This document shows positions 23,688 to 31,920 of a stretch of DNA of 50,088 nucleotides, in pieces. Origin of the DNA: Firmicutes bacterium CAG:822 (GTDB lineage: Bacteria > Bacillota_I > Bacilli_A > RF39 > UBA660); assembly GCA_000432855.1 (NCBI GenBank), contig HF990829.1, positions 1-50,088 of the forward strand, given 5' to 3'. The notes below the pieces were generated by a model. The model worked only from the letters and a program-made list of their open reading frames with translations, did not search any database and was not told where the DNA came from. Position 1 is the first letter of the stretch. The number at the start of each line of letters is the position of its first letter. Made by a program: the position numbers and the translations under genes.

Positions 23688-25445
23688 TTATGCTTGAATT
23701 TGACTGTACATTGAGAACATTGGAACAACGATTGATAAGACGATAACACCAACCATAGCTGTTAACATGATAATTAAAGCTGGTTCGACGAATGTTTTAA
23801 TACGTGTTACAGAATTCTTGTGTAAGTCTTGATAGTATAATGAAATTTTATGCATCATTTCTGGAAGTTGTCCAGTACGCTCACCAGTGACGATCATTTC
23901 ATAAGCTGGAACTGGGAAGGCCCATTGGTCTTTAAAAGCAGATGAAATAGATCGACCTTGAGCAATGTTATTAATTGCATCATAGATTAACTCTTTATAA
24001 ATTTCGTTATTTGTAACTTTATTTAAAATTTCCATACTATCAGTAATAAATACGTTGTGTGAAAGCAATGAAGAAAAAGTTTTAGTAAAGGTGGTAACTT
24101 CTTTATAAATGATTACATCACCAAAGACTGGTAAATGCATTAAAGCCCACTGTACTGTTTTTCTAAATGATTGGACATTCTTATATAAATAGATACATAA
24201 TATTAAAATTATAACTATAGCTAACCCGATATAAATTATGTATTTTTGTAAGAAATTACTTAGCGCTAATACGGCAAGGGTAATACCTGGTATTTCAGCA
24301 TTCTCCATGGTGTTATAAATTTCGATGAATTTTGGAACAACATATAACATGATAAATGTTCCAACACCAATAGCAATAACAAAGATGATGGCTGGATACA
24401 TCATAGCAGTAACCATAGCTTTTCTTGTTTCTTCTATTTCGGTAAAGTATTCTTCCATATCATCTAATGTTTCTGGTAATTCACCAGTCATCTCAGCGGT
24501 TTTAACCATGTTAATTAAGATACTTGGAAAAGCGTTTTCTTGATTAGCTAAGGCTTCACTAAAACTTTTTCCAGTTGTTAAATCATAATTTAATTGAGTT
24601 AATATTCGTTTATATTTCTTATTTTTAAATTGTTTAGTTAAGATTCTTATAGCGTCAGCTAATGGAATGCCAACTTTTAAATATGTAGAAACTTGGGCTA
24701 AAAAGAAAATTAAATCATGATTTTTAAATTTATCATGTGAACCCCCAACGTTTCCATACATGATATTTATCCATTTGTTTGTTCTAATACTGTAAACTTT
24801 ATATCCTTGCGATTTTAAAAATGAATGAACCTCAACAAGTGAATATGCGGCCCAATAGCCTTTGATAACATTACCTTCTGGTGCTCTGACAATATATTCA
24901 TAAGTTAATTTATCTTTAGTTTTTTCAGCTTCTGGACCTTCAAAGTTAACTATCATTTCTTCAGCATCTTGATATTTATCTTTAACTTGTCCACCATCAC
25001 CGATTTTAGTATTTAATAGATTTTTGATCTTATCAGAGAATGATAAAACCTTATTCCCTACTTTGTCAATTTTTTCACTAGCTGTTTTATCTTCTAGTTT
25101 AGATGAGTCTTGAATATAGTCGTTTAATCGTCTTTGAGCTTTCTTTTCTTGAATTTCTTGATTCTTTTGTCTGATTTTTTCTTCTTGTTTAGCTTTCTTT
25201 TCTTTTTCTCTTTCGTGTTCAGCTAATAAAATATCGGTTTTTTTATAACTATTTTCAGTTTTTTTAGCTTCAATAGTAACTTTCGGAGTTTTTGATTTAT
25301 CTCTCACAAAAAGTCTAACAATCATAGTTGGAAAAGCTAAAATGCCTAAAAACACATATCTGATAAAACTACCAATAGCTATTAAAATGGCTAAAAGGCC
25401 ATGATAAACATAAACAAACGGTGATAATAAAACCTTAAACCCCAT
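23688..25445 (-). CDS. Type II secretion/type IV pilus inner membrane platform protein (GspF/PilC) with N-terminal extension
   Basis: 585 residues, while usual GspF/PilC proteins have about 400. Residues 7-46 hold two added hydrophobic segments and 70-115 a highly charged coiled coil. A GspF-type N-terminal strand region (YEYIVRAPEGNVIKGYWAA) lies at about 181-221. Two T2SSF domains follow: FFLAQVSTYLKVGIPLADAI with AEMTGELPETL, and TFTKTFSSLLSHNVFITDS with GERTGQLPEMM. Three membrane helices follow the standard pattern. It forms an operon with the prepilin peptidase. The partner ATPase (GspE/PilB) must be elsewhere. The extension may replace another platform component; that is inference. Confidence 0.9.
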   Translation of the reverse strand: MGFKVLLSPFVYVYHGLLAILIAIGSFIRYVFLGILAFPTMIVRLFVRDKSKTPKVTIEAKKTENSYKKTDILLAEHEREKEKKAKQEEKIRQKNQEIQEKKAQRRLNDYIQDSSKLEDKTASEKIDKVGNKVLSFSDKIKNLLNTKIGDGGQVKDKYQDAEEMIVNFEGPEAEKTKDKLTYEYIVRAPEGNVIKGYWAAYSLVEVHSFLKSQGYKVYSIRTNKWINIMYGNVGGSHDKFKNHDLIFFLAQVSTYLKVGIPLADAIRILTKQFKNKKYKRILTQLNYDLTTGKSFSEALANQENAFPSILINMVKTAEMTGELPETLDDMEEYFTEIEETRKAMVTAMMYPAIIFVIAIGVGTFIMLYVVPKFIEIYNTMENAEIPGITLAVLALSNFLQKYIIYIGLAIVIILILCIYLYKNVQSFRKTVQWALMHLPVFGDVIIYKEVTTFTKTFSSLLSHNVFITDSMEILNKVTNNEIYKELIYDAINNIAQGRSISSAFKDQWAFPVPAYEMIVTGERTGQLPEMMHKISLYYQDLHKNSVTRIKTFVEPALIIMLTAMVGVIVLSIVVPMFSMYSQIQA

Positions 25446-25478
25446 TTTGACACCTTCCTATTCTTTTACACTAAACTT

Positions 25479-25487
25479 ATTATAACA
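25479..25487 (-). promoter_or_regulatory. Extended -10 promoter of the gspF operon
   Basis: TGT-TATAAT on the minus strand, about 34 bases upstream of the start; no good -35 box. On the plus strand TATAAT at 25526-25531 may serve the divergent small gene. Confidence 0.5.
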
Positions 25488-25553
25488 TAATAAATTATAA
25501 ATTAAAACTTTTTTTGATTAAAACATATAATATTTTAGAAAGGGGCTTAAATC

Positions 25554-25913
25554 ATGAATTTTTATAATCCCTATTATTATATGATGCCTACAGCTACTTC
25601 TGGCTTAGGCCGTGGCCTACTGGGTGGAGCCGTTAGAGGTGGTATTAATTGGAGTAGTATTTTAAATGGAGCTCAAAGAACATTGGGATTAGTTAATCAA
25701 GCGATTCCACTTGTTAAACAAGCAGCTCCAATGGTTAGAAATGCAAAAACAATGTTTAAAGTAATGAATGAATTTAAAAAGGTAGAAACTCCGAATACTA
25801 ATGCAAATAACAACAATATATCAAATAATGTAAATAATGCATCGGAAATAAATACTTCTAATGATGAAAATATCCAAATGGTTTCAAATGGTGGACCAAC
25901 GTTCTTTGTTTAA
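25554..25913 (+). CDS. Small YqfQ/VrrA-like protein
   Basis: 119 residues. A Tyr/Pro/Gly-rich start (MNFYNPYYYMMPTA, GLGRGLLGGAVRGG) is followed by an amphipathic helix region (LGLVNQAIPLVKQAAPMVRN, AKTMFKVMNEFKK) and an Asn/Ser-rich disordered tail. The order of Gly-rich head, helix with repeated PLVK/PMVR and polar tail resembles Bacillus YqfQ/VrrA, proteins of uncertain, possibly spore-coat, role. No signal peptide. AAAGGGG precedes the ATG. The match is by architecture and could be wrong. Confidence 0.5.
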   Translation: MNFYNPYYYMMPTATSGLGRGLLGGAVRGGINWSSILNGAQRTLGLVNQAIPLVKQAAPMVRNAKTMFKVMNEFKKVETPNTNANNNNISNNVNNASEINTSNDENIQMVSNGGPTFFV

Positions 25914-25946
25914 AAACGTTAGAATATAAACATCTAACGTTTTTTA
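25912..25946. terminator. Bidirectional terminator
   Basis: AAAACGTTAGA (25913-25923) pairs perfectly with TCTAACGTTTT (25933-25943), with T runs on both strands. It serves the small plus-strand gene and the large surface-protein gene. Confidence 0.88.
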
Positions 25947-28900
25947 ATTTACAATTTGATATTCATCGCCTAAATATCCTTGACCTTCTAATTTTACATC
26001 TGCTTTAAGATATGCACAGGGTACAACATATACTCCTTGATTTACAGCATATGTTGTACTAATTCTACTAGCATCTGAAAGTGGTTGCCAAATATAATGA
26101 ATTTTAACCAAATCTGTGGAAGCGGAAATAGTCCAAAAACTTGCGGTCATATCCAACCAGTTTGTAGTTTGACAAAGTGTAGTATGAGTGTTGTATAAAT
26201 AATAACTGCCACAATTTATTTTGTTATTACTAGCTCTGATATAATCGCTTACACTAAATAACCCTATTTTCCCTATCCAAGTTGTAGTTTTTTCTTCATT
26301 AATTTGTGACTTTAAATCGTCATTGTTAAGTGATACAGCACCAATATCCCAACTATGGGAAACAATAGCTGTTTTTAAGGTAGAATCTAAAGTTTGGTAA
26401 TAAGTACCATTTAAATAAGTATTAAGTGAGGCAGTAGTCCAATCGGTGTTATTTGAATTATTCCACTTCATATATCCCTCTGATATTTTGCCATCTTTAA
26501 CAATTTTGTATGTGCCATCACTTTCCTTAGATATAATTCTCCATAGTTCGTCATTATCTAATTTAATATAGTTTTGTGGTGATTTTCCTTTATAAACATA
26601 TCTGCCTGGTTCATATTCGTCTTCATATAGCCCATCACCGGAATTTACTAGTGTGATATTTTGTCCACCTATATTAATGGTTGCTTTGTCTATTGTAACT
26701 GCATAACTACTACTTACACTGTTTGTTCCATCTGATACTCTTGCTACTACACTTCCACTTTCTGTGAAACCTACTACTGCAGTGGTTGAATATACATATT
26801 GAATAGATTCATTGTCTTTTTGATATGTACATGTTAAACTGTTTCCACATCCTGAAGGATATGTTATGGTTACATTTTTACCACTACTTGTTTCACTTTC
26901 ATTGAATGTTGGTACATTAATATTTTTGGTATAAATGCTTGTAGATTTTTCTATTTGTTTTCCATTAACACTAGTAACTCTTACTTTTATACTATAACTT
27001 GTATTTTTAGTTAAACCTGTAAATGTATATGTGTTGTAGTAACTAGTTGTCCAACTATTTCCACCGTTATTTGAATACTCATATTTTGCTATTCCACTAT
27101 CTGCATCTGCACTAGCGACTACTGTTATACTATTTGTGGTTGAAGTTGTTGAAATATTTAATGAGATATTTTCTTCTGCCACACTATCAGCTATAGTGAA
27201 TGGATTAGACTGTGTGCCATCTCCTCCTGTTATTTGAACTGTTGTTTTTAGATATGTGACTGGGCGGACAGCATTGAAATTGGATGAGCTGGTGCCATCG
27301 CCATAGACATTGCCAGAAGTATACAGAAGGGCCACAGTGACAGAACCATTTGCAAAAGGAGCTTGTAACCATTCAAAAGTTCGAACCCCACTAAATAAAT
27401 AATTACTATTTTTACAACTGTCCCCGAAATTATAAAGTGGTGTTGATAAACAACTACTTCCTGATGCATATCCATAGTCACTTGGATACATTAAGCCGAT
27501 ATTTTGTGTTGTACTTGCCGGATTGCCACTATATACTTGGGTGCTATCTCTTTCCGCATTATAGTAACCATTTGCGGTTAAGGTTGTGTAATTACTTGAA
27601 GTTGCTCCTCCTAAATAGAAAGTCTCTGATGATATCATATTTCTATAGGTGTTATTTATTACGCTATAATAATCTACATTTAAATAACTTTTTAATGATG
27701 AATTATTCCAGTTATTTGTATTATTTGAATCCCATTGCATCGTTCCTATGCTTTCATTTCTAATAATCTTTATTTTGCCATCTATTACACCCATTATTCT
27801 CCATAATTCATTATTAAAACTTACATAGTTGTTTGGATCTGATCCATAATATCTTATGTTATTATGGTCATCTGTATATATACCACCATTTTCACTTTCT
27901 GAAGGTACTTCTATACCACCAATTTCTACACCAGATGTAATAGTAACTGTATAACTATTACTTACTTTATTTTCTCCATCACTTACTGTGGCTATTAAAC
28001 TGCCACTTTTATCAAATGATACTACTACTTCTTTTTGATTTACTTCTATTTCTTGTCCATTATCTTTTTGATATGTACATGTAAGTGTAGAGCCACATCC
28101 TGATGGATAATGTATTGTTACATCTTTTCCACTATCTGTTTCTTCTTCTGTAAATGTTGGTTTATCTAATGCACCTGTGGTAACTCCACTTGATATTTTA
28201 TATGGATTACTTTTTGTTCCTTGTCCACTTAATGTTATTGATGATTTTAAGTATACTGATGGTCTTACTCCTCTATTATTTGTTACAGAATACGCATTTA
28301 TATCACCTGCTGCTGTTATTTGCCATGATGTATTTGTATTAGCTGAACTTGGTGATACTGTCCACCATGCATTTGATGATGTATATAACCAATCTGTATT
28401 TTTACATGTTCTATAATTACTAAAGTTGACTTTATCTGTTCCACATTGAGCTTTATTGGTATTTGCTCTTAAATAATCACTATGTGTAAGTAATCCTACA
28501 TTTCCTTCAACGGTACTTCCTTTTTCACTTGCTATTTGAGCTGCCAAATCATCGTTGTTCATTGTAACTGGTCCAACTGTCCATTTACTATTTTGAATAT
28601 ACCCTTGAGCTTCTTTAGTTAAACTATCATAGTAATCTCCATTTAAATATGTTTTTAATGATGCATTAGCCCATGTATTATTACCGGCACTCCATGGTTG
28701 TTCATTTAATATATCATTTCTAACTATTTTATATGTGCCGTCAGATTCTTTAGAAACTATTCTCCATAGTTCACCGTTAAATTCTATATAGTTGTTTGGA
28801 TCTGTTCCTTTGTAAACATATCTACCTTCTTCATATTCATCTTCGTATAATCCATCACCGTTATCTGTTACATTATCGGTAATATCTATACTTGTTATGG

Positions 28901-29894
28901 CTTCTTTTTCCGCAGTTAAATCATTTTCATTTGTTACTTTTACTTTTATATTATATGTTGTATTTGGATTTAAACCTGTAAAAGTATATGAATTATCACT
29001 TCCATTACTTATCCATGTTTTCCCACCATCTTTTGAATATTCATATTTTACTATTTTACTTTCATCATCATGAGCTGTCACTATTACAGTGATAGTACTT
29101 GAGGTAGTTGTTGTTGAAATGTCATCTATAATAGGTGGAGTTGTATCTTTTGGTTTATATATTGCATATAAAGTAATATTGCTCTCTTGTACAATTAATT
29201 CTGTAAGTCCTTCTTCTGCATCTTTATCGGTATTCCAGCCAATAAAATTATAATTATTTTTTGTTCCAGTTTTAGTTAAATCAACATTACTTCCACTCAT
29301 TAAATATTCATTATTAGTTGAACAATCATTTCCGCCATTTGTTACACAATCATATGTAATCAAATATGTTTTCGGAATGTCTTCACTTTTATTATCTTGT
29401 GTATATTCAAAATCTATGGTTACTTCACTTGATGTTTCTTCGCCTCCATAGTCTGGATTATATTCTATTTTTACATGGACTATTTTATTTTCTTTGGCTT
29501 TTAATACTTCACCTTTAGTATAGCCTGAGAAAGTTATTAATACCGCTTCACTATTACTATTTTCTAAATTAGTTAAGATATCATTTAATTTGGCATCTAT
29601 CGTTCCTTTATTTTCAATAGTGACATCATATTCCATGGCATCACCTTTATCATACAAATTAGCTTCCATTGAGGCCGTTAATTTATCCCAATCAGGAGCC
29701 ACGGCATTTTCAGCTGATCCTGTTGGAGTTCCATCAGTAACATTGGTTATTTCAATATCCCAGTTACTTGTTACTTTACTAGTTCCTGTTACTTTTAACT
29801 GTGTTTGAAATGCGGCATATCCGACTACCATACATAGTAATACGCCTACTAAACTAAATATTATTACATTTCTCTTTCTCTTACTTCTATGCAT
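25944..29894 (-). CDS. Large modular cell-surface protein (InlB B-type repeat, FN3/Ig-like domains, three WRI modules)
   Basis: 1316 residues. The basic start MHRSKRKRN and a hydrophobic helix (10-28, ending GYAAFQ) form a signal or anchor. Residues 40-168 form a beta-rich domain. 176-247 match a Listeria-Bacteroides (InlB B) repeat (FIGWNTDKDAEEG, TLYAIYKPKD). FN3-like domains lie at 250-335 and 905-988. Two Ig-like domains at 578-652 and 995-1068 share YPSGCG and TCTYQKDN. Three modules (347-567, 671-902, 1087-1316) share YKG-PxNYI, ELWRI, a Trp/Asn-rich patch, SDY and a closing RPxxYLK, recalling DUF6273/FGE-like folds. No LPXTG or C-terminal anchor. Probably an adhesin or wall-bound binding protein. 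Confidence 0.8.
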   Translation of the reverse strand: MHRSKRKRNVIIFSLVGVLLCMVVGYAAFQTQLKVTGTSKVTSNWDIEITNVTDGTPTGSAENAVAPDWDKLTASMEANLYDKGDAMEYDVTIENKGTIDAKLNDILTNLENSNSEAVLITFSGYTKGEVLKAKENKIVHVKIEYNPDYGGEETSSEVTIDFEYTQDNKSEDIPKTYLITYDCVTNGGNDCSTNNEYLMSGSNVDLTKTGTKNNYNFIGWNTDKDAEEGLTELIVQESNITLYAIYKPKDTTPPIIDDISTTTTSSTITVIVTAHDDESKIVKYEYSKDGGKTWISNGSDNSYTFTGLNPNTTYNIKVKVTNENDLTAEKEAITSIDITDNVTDNGDGLYEDEYEEGRYVYKGTDPNNYIEFNGELWRIVSKESDGTYKIVRNDILNEQPWSAGNNTWANASLKTYLNGDYYDSLTKEAQGYIQNSKWTVGPVTMNNDDLAAQIASEKGSTVEGNVGLLTHSDYLRANTNKAQCGTDKVNFSNYRTCKNTDWLYTSSNAWWTVSPSSANTNTSWQITAAGDINAYSVTNNRGVRPSVYLKSSITLSGQGTKSNPYKISSGVTTGALDKPTFTEEETDSGKDVTIHYPSGCGSTLTCTYQKDNGQEIEVNQKEVVVSFDKSGSLIATVSDGENKVSNSYTVTITSGVEIGGIEVPSESENGGIYTDDHNNIRYYGSDPNNYVSFNNELWRIMGVIDGKIKIIRNESIGTMQWDSNNTNNWNNSSLKSYLNVDYYSVINNTYRNMISSETFYLGGATSSNYTTLTANGYYNAERDSTQVYSGNPASTTQNIGLMYPSDYGYASGSSCLSTPLYNFGDSCKNSNYLFSGVRTFEWLQAPFANGSVTVALLYTSGNVYGDGTSSSNFNAVRPVTYLKTTVQITGGDGTQSNPFTIADSVAEENISLNISTTSTTNSITVVASADADSGIAKYEYSNNGGNSWTTSYYNTYTFTGLTKNTSYSIKVRVTSVNGKQIEKSTSIYTKNINVPTFNESETSSGKNVTITYPSGCGNSLTCTYQKDNESIQYVYSTTAVVGFTESGSVVARVSDGTNSVSSSYAVTIDKATINIGGQNITLVNSGDGLYEDEYEPGRYVYKGKSPQNYIKLDNDELWRIISKESDGTYKIVKDGKISEGYMKWNNSNNTDWTTASLNTYLNGTYYQTLDSTLKTAIVSHSWDIGAVSLNNDDLKSQINEEKTTTWIGKIGLFSVSDYIRASNNKINCGSYYLYNTHTTLCQTTNWLDMTASFWTISASTDLVKIHYIWQPLSDASRISTTYAVNQGVYVVPCAYLKADVKLEGQGYLGDEYQIVN
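25947..26636 (-). repeat. WRI module C of the surface protein
   Basis: Residues 1087-1316. The first part is nearly identical to module A (DGLYEDEYEPGRYVYKG, DELWRIISKESDGTYKIV). The closing segment drifts to VYVVPCAYLK instead of RPxxYLK. It forms the C-terminus of the protein. Confidence 0.8.
27189..27884 (-). repeat. WRI module B of the surface protein
   Basis: Residues 671-902. Begins GIYTDDHNNIRYYGSDPNNY, contains NELWRIMGVIDGKIKIIRN, ends NAVRPVTYLK and GTQSNPFTI. The most divergent copy in its middle part (Ser/Tyr/Asn-rich). Confidence 0.8.
28194..28856 (-). repeat. WRI module A of the surface protein
   Basis: Residues 347-567. Begins DGLYEDEYEEGRYVYKG, contains GELWRIVSKESDGTYKIVRN, ends RGVRPSVYLK and GTKSNPYKI. 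Protein-level homologue of modules B and C; closest to C. Confidence 0.8.
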
Positions 29895-29912
29895 ATATTC
29901 ACCTACTATTAC

Positions 29913-29949
29913 ACGTACTTATTATACGTCTTTATTACAGACATGTCAA
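29913..29949 (-). promoter_or_regulatory. Surface-protein promoter with palindromes over both boxes
   Basis: TTGACA (29944-29949), 17-base spacer, TATAAT (29921-29926), both perfect. ACGTA-N7-TACGT (29913-29929) covers the -10 box and GACATGTC (29940-29947) covers most of the -35 box. Both are likely operator sites; the divergent HTH gene is the nearest candidate regulator. Confidence 0.8.
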
Positions 29950-29991
29950 GCAACTTATGTCTTATTTTGAGATAATTTGAATGGTGGTAAT

Positions 29992-30228
29992 ATGATAGGA
30001 AAAGTATTGAAATATATGAGGAAAAAGAGAAATTTTAAGCAGCAACAAATTAGTGAGATAGTTGGGGTTGCTCGTAATACTATTTCTCAGTACGAAACAG
30101 AAACAATTCAACCAACTTTTGAAATTATTGAGAAAATTGCGAATGAGTGCGGATATAAAATATACTTTGAAAGTTTTGATGGAACTGAAAAATTTGAAAG
30201 CAAAGACATAAATAGAAAAGACATTTAA
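29992..30228 (+). CDS. Small XRE-family helix-turn-helix regulator
   Basis: 78 residues: MIGKVLKYMRKKRNFKQQQI, then SEIVGVARNTISQYETE and QPTFEIIEKIANECGYKI form a complete Cro/C1-type five-helix domain, with a short polar tail and no effector domain. A longer frame begins with TTG; the ATG at 29992 has GGTGG at the right distance. It is divergent from the large surface protein, whose promoter carries palindromes, so it may control that gene. Its own promoter is not clear. Confidence 0.85.
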   Translation: MIGKVLKYMRKKRNFKQQQISEIVGVARNTISQYETETIQPTFEIIEKIANECGYKIYFESFDGTEKFESKDINRKDI

Positions 30229-30258
30229 AAACATTAGACCAAACAGTCTAATGTTTTT
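30227..30258. terminator. Bidirectional terminator
   Basis: AAAAACATTAGAC (30227-30239) pairs perfectly with GTCTAATGTTTTT (30246-30258). T runs on both strands. Shared by the HTH gene and the ABC-F gene. Confidence 0.88.
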
Positions 30259-31840
30259 CATATTTTTCTAAGTATTCATCATATGTCATTTGCTTATCAA
30301 TATAAGTTCCATCTTCTTTAATTAAGATTAATCTATTAGCTAAGGTAGAAATTAATTCGGTATCGAATGTAGCAAAGACAATTGGTCCATCAAATTTATT
30401 TAAGCCATTGTTTAATGCAGTAATTGATTCAATATCTAAATGATTAGTTGGCTCATCTAATAATAAGACATTACCTTTATTCAACATCATTTTAGCAAAC
30501 ATACATCTAACTTTTTCTCCTCCAGATAGGACGTTTACTTTTTTTAAAGCTTCTTCTGATGAAAATAACATTCTTCCTAAGAAACCTCTAACAAAAGCGT
30601 CCTCTTTATTTTCAGAAAACTTTCTTAACCATTCAACTAGATCTTCATTAGATTCAAAATATTTATCGTGGTTTTTTGGAAAATAAGAAGTAATAACGGT
30701 AGTTCCAACTTTTACTTCACCACTATCTGGTGTTCTTTCGCCAGCTAAAATTTGAAGTAATGTTGTTTTGGCAAGTTCATTTTCACCAATTAATGCAATT
30801 TTATCGTCTTTTTTAATATTTAAAGTAAAATTCTTTAAAACTGGTTTATCATCGATAGTTACATTAATTTTACTTAGAGTGATTATTTCTTTACCTAATC
30901 TTCTTTCGTAATCAAAATTTATATAAGGATATTTTCTAGAAGATGGTTTTAGTTCTTCTAAGGTTATTTTTTCTAATAGTTTTTTTCTAGATGTAGCTTG
31001 TTTAGATTTTGAGGCATTAGCTGAAAATCTAGCAATGAAAGACTGCAATTCTTTAATCTTTTCTTCTTTCTTTTTATTAGCTTGTTTTATTTGTTTTTGC
31101 ATTAATTCATTTGATTGATACCAAAAGTCATAATTGCCGACAGTTATTTGAATTCTTTCTCTATCAATATCAACCATATGAGTACATACAGTATTTAAAA
31201 AGTGTCTATCATGTGATACTAATATGATTGTGCCTTTATAATCACTTAAAAAGTTTTCTAACCAAATTTTACTTTGTATATCTAATCCATTAGTAGGTTC
31301 GTCTAAAAGTAATATATCGGGTTCGCCAAAAAGGGCTTGTGCTAGCAAGACTTTAACTTTATCTTTATCTTTTAAAGTTTCCATTTTTTGATCAAATAAT
31401 TCATTTGGAATACCTAATCCAGCAAGTAATATAGAGGCATCGCTTTCAGCTTCCCAGCCGTTTAAAGCTTCAAATTCTGCTTCTAACTCACCTACTTTAA
31501 TACCGTCTTCATTTGTAAAGTCTTCTTTCATATATAAAGCGTCTTTTTCTTTCATAATCTTATATAATCTATCATTACCCATAATAACAGTATCTAATAC
31601 GGTGTAATCGTTATATAAATTATGGTCTTGTTTTAAATATGATAATCTTTCACCTTTGTCTTTGATAACTTCACCAGTTGTACTTTCTAATTGTCCAGTT
31701 AATATTTTAAGTAAAGTACTTTTTCCAGCGCCATTAGCACCAATAACACCATAACAGTTACCTTCATTAAATTCTAAATTAACATTTTCGAATAATACTC
31801 TTTTACCATATCTAACAGATAAATTCTGAACTTTAAGCAT
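30248..31840 (-). CDS. ABC-F family ATPase (YbiT/YkpA-like)
   Basis: 530 residues with two ATPase domains and no membrane segment; ABC-F proteins act on the ribosome. The first Walker A is GANGAGKST, with Walker B ILLLDEPTNGLD and signature region LKDKDKVKVLLAQALFG in place of LSGGE. An interdomain linker of charged helices runs at about 240-300. The second Walker A is GENELAKTT (Ala replaces the last Gly), signature LSGGEKVRCMFAK, Walker B VLLLDEPTNHLD. The KVKVLLAQALFG block fits the YbiT/YkpA subgroup, in which such degenerate sites occur. There is no adjacent resistance gene, so a housekeeping translation role is more likely than antibiotic protection. Confidence 0.9.
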   Translation of the reverse strand: MLKVQNLSVRYGKRVLFENVNLEFNEGNCYGVIGANGAGKSTLLKILTGQLESTTGEVIKDKGERLSYLKQDHNLYNDYTVLDTVIMGNDRLYKIMKEKDALYMKEDFTNEDGIKVGELEAEFEALNGWEAESDASILLAGLGIPNELFDQKMETLKDKDKVKVLLAQALFGEPDILLLDEPTNGLDIQSKIWLENFLSDYKGTIILVSHDRHFLNTVCTHMVDIDRERIQITVGNYDFWYQSNELMQKQIKQANKKKEEKIKELQSFIARFSANASKSKQATSRKKLLEKITLEELKPSSRKYPYINFDYERRLGKEIITLSKINVTIDDKPVLKNFTLNIKKDDKIALIGENELAKTTLLQILAGERTPDSGEVKVGTTVITSYFPKNHDKYFESNEDLVEWLRKFSENKEDAFVRGFLGRMLFSSEEALKKVNVLSGGEKVRCMFAKMMLNKGNVLLLDEPTNHLDIESITALNNGLNKFDGPIVFATFDTELISTLANRLILIKEDGTYIDKQMTYDEYLEKYEKH

Positions 31841-31859
31841 AATTCATCACCACTTATAC

Positions 31860-31887
31860 ATTATACATGAAATATATTATTTTTCAA
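31860..31887 (-). promoter_or_regulatory. Promoter of the ABC-F gene
   Basis: TTGAAA (31882-31887), 16-base spacer, TATAAT (31860-31865), 20 bases upstream of the start. Confidence 0.7.
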
Positions 31888-31889
31888 AG

Positions 31890-31920
31890 GAAAAAGAAGA
31901 TATCTTATTCAATATCTTCT
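31890..31920 (-). terminator. Terminator of smc
   Basis: AGAAGATA (31895-31902) pairs with TATCTTCT (31913-31920), TTTTTCC on the minus strand after it. Confidence 0.8.

Noticed and set aside
27248..27763. Open frames on both strands inside the surface-protein gene
   Set aside because: They lie fully inside the long modular gene, have low-complexity shadow-like sequence and no ribosome sites.
25947..28856. RPxxYLK ends of the WRI modules as variable regions of a diversity-generating retroelement
   Set aside because: No reverse transcriptase, no template repeat and no accessory gene in the window; the likeness to FGE/C-lectin folds is only general.
25944..29894. Large surface protein as a pseudopilin substrate of the nearby prepilin peptidase
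   Set aside because: Its N-terminus lacks the Gly-Phe-Thr-x-x-Glu type cleavage pattern.
29968..29976. TGA-GATAAT as promoter of the small HTH gene
   Set aside because: Transcription would start at the ribosome site itself, leaving no leader; the true promoter is unclear.
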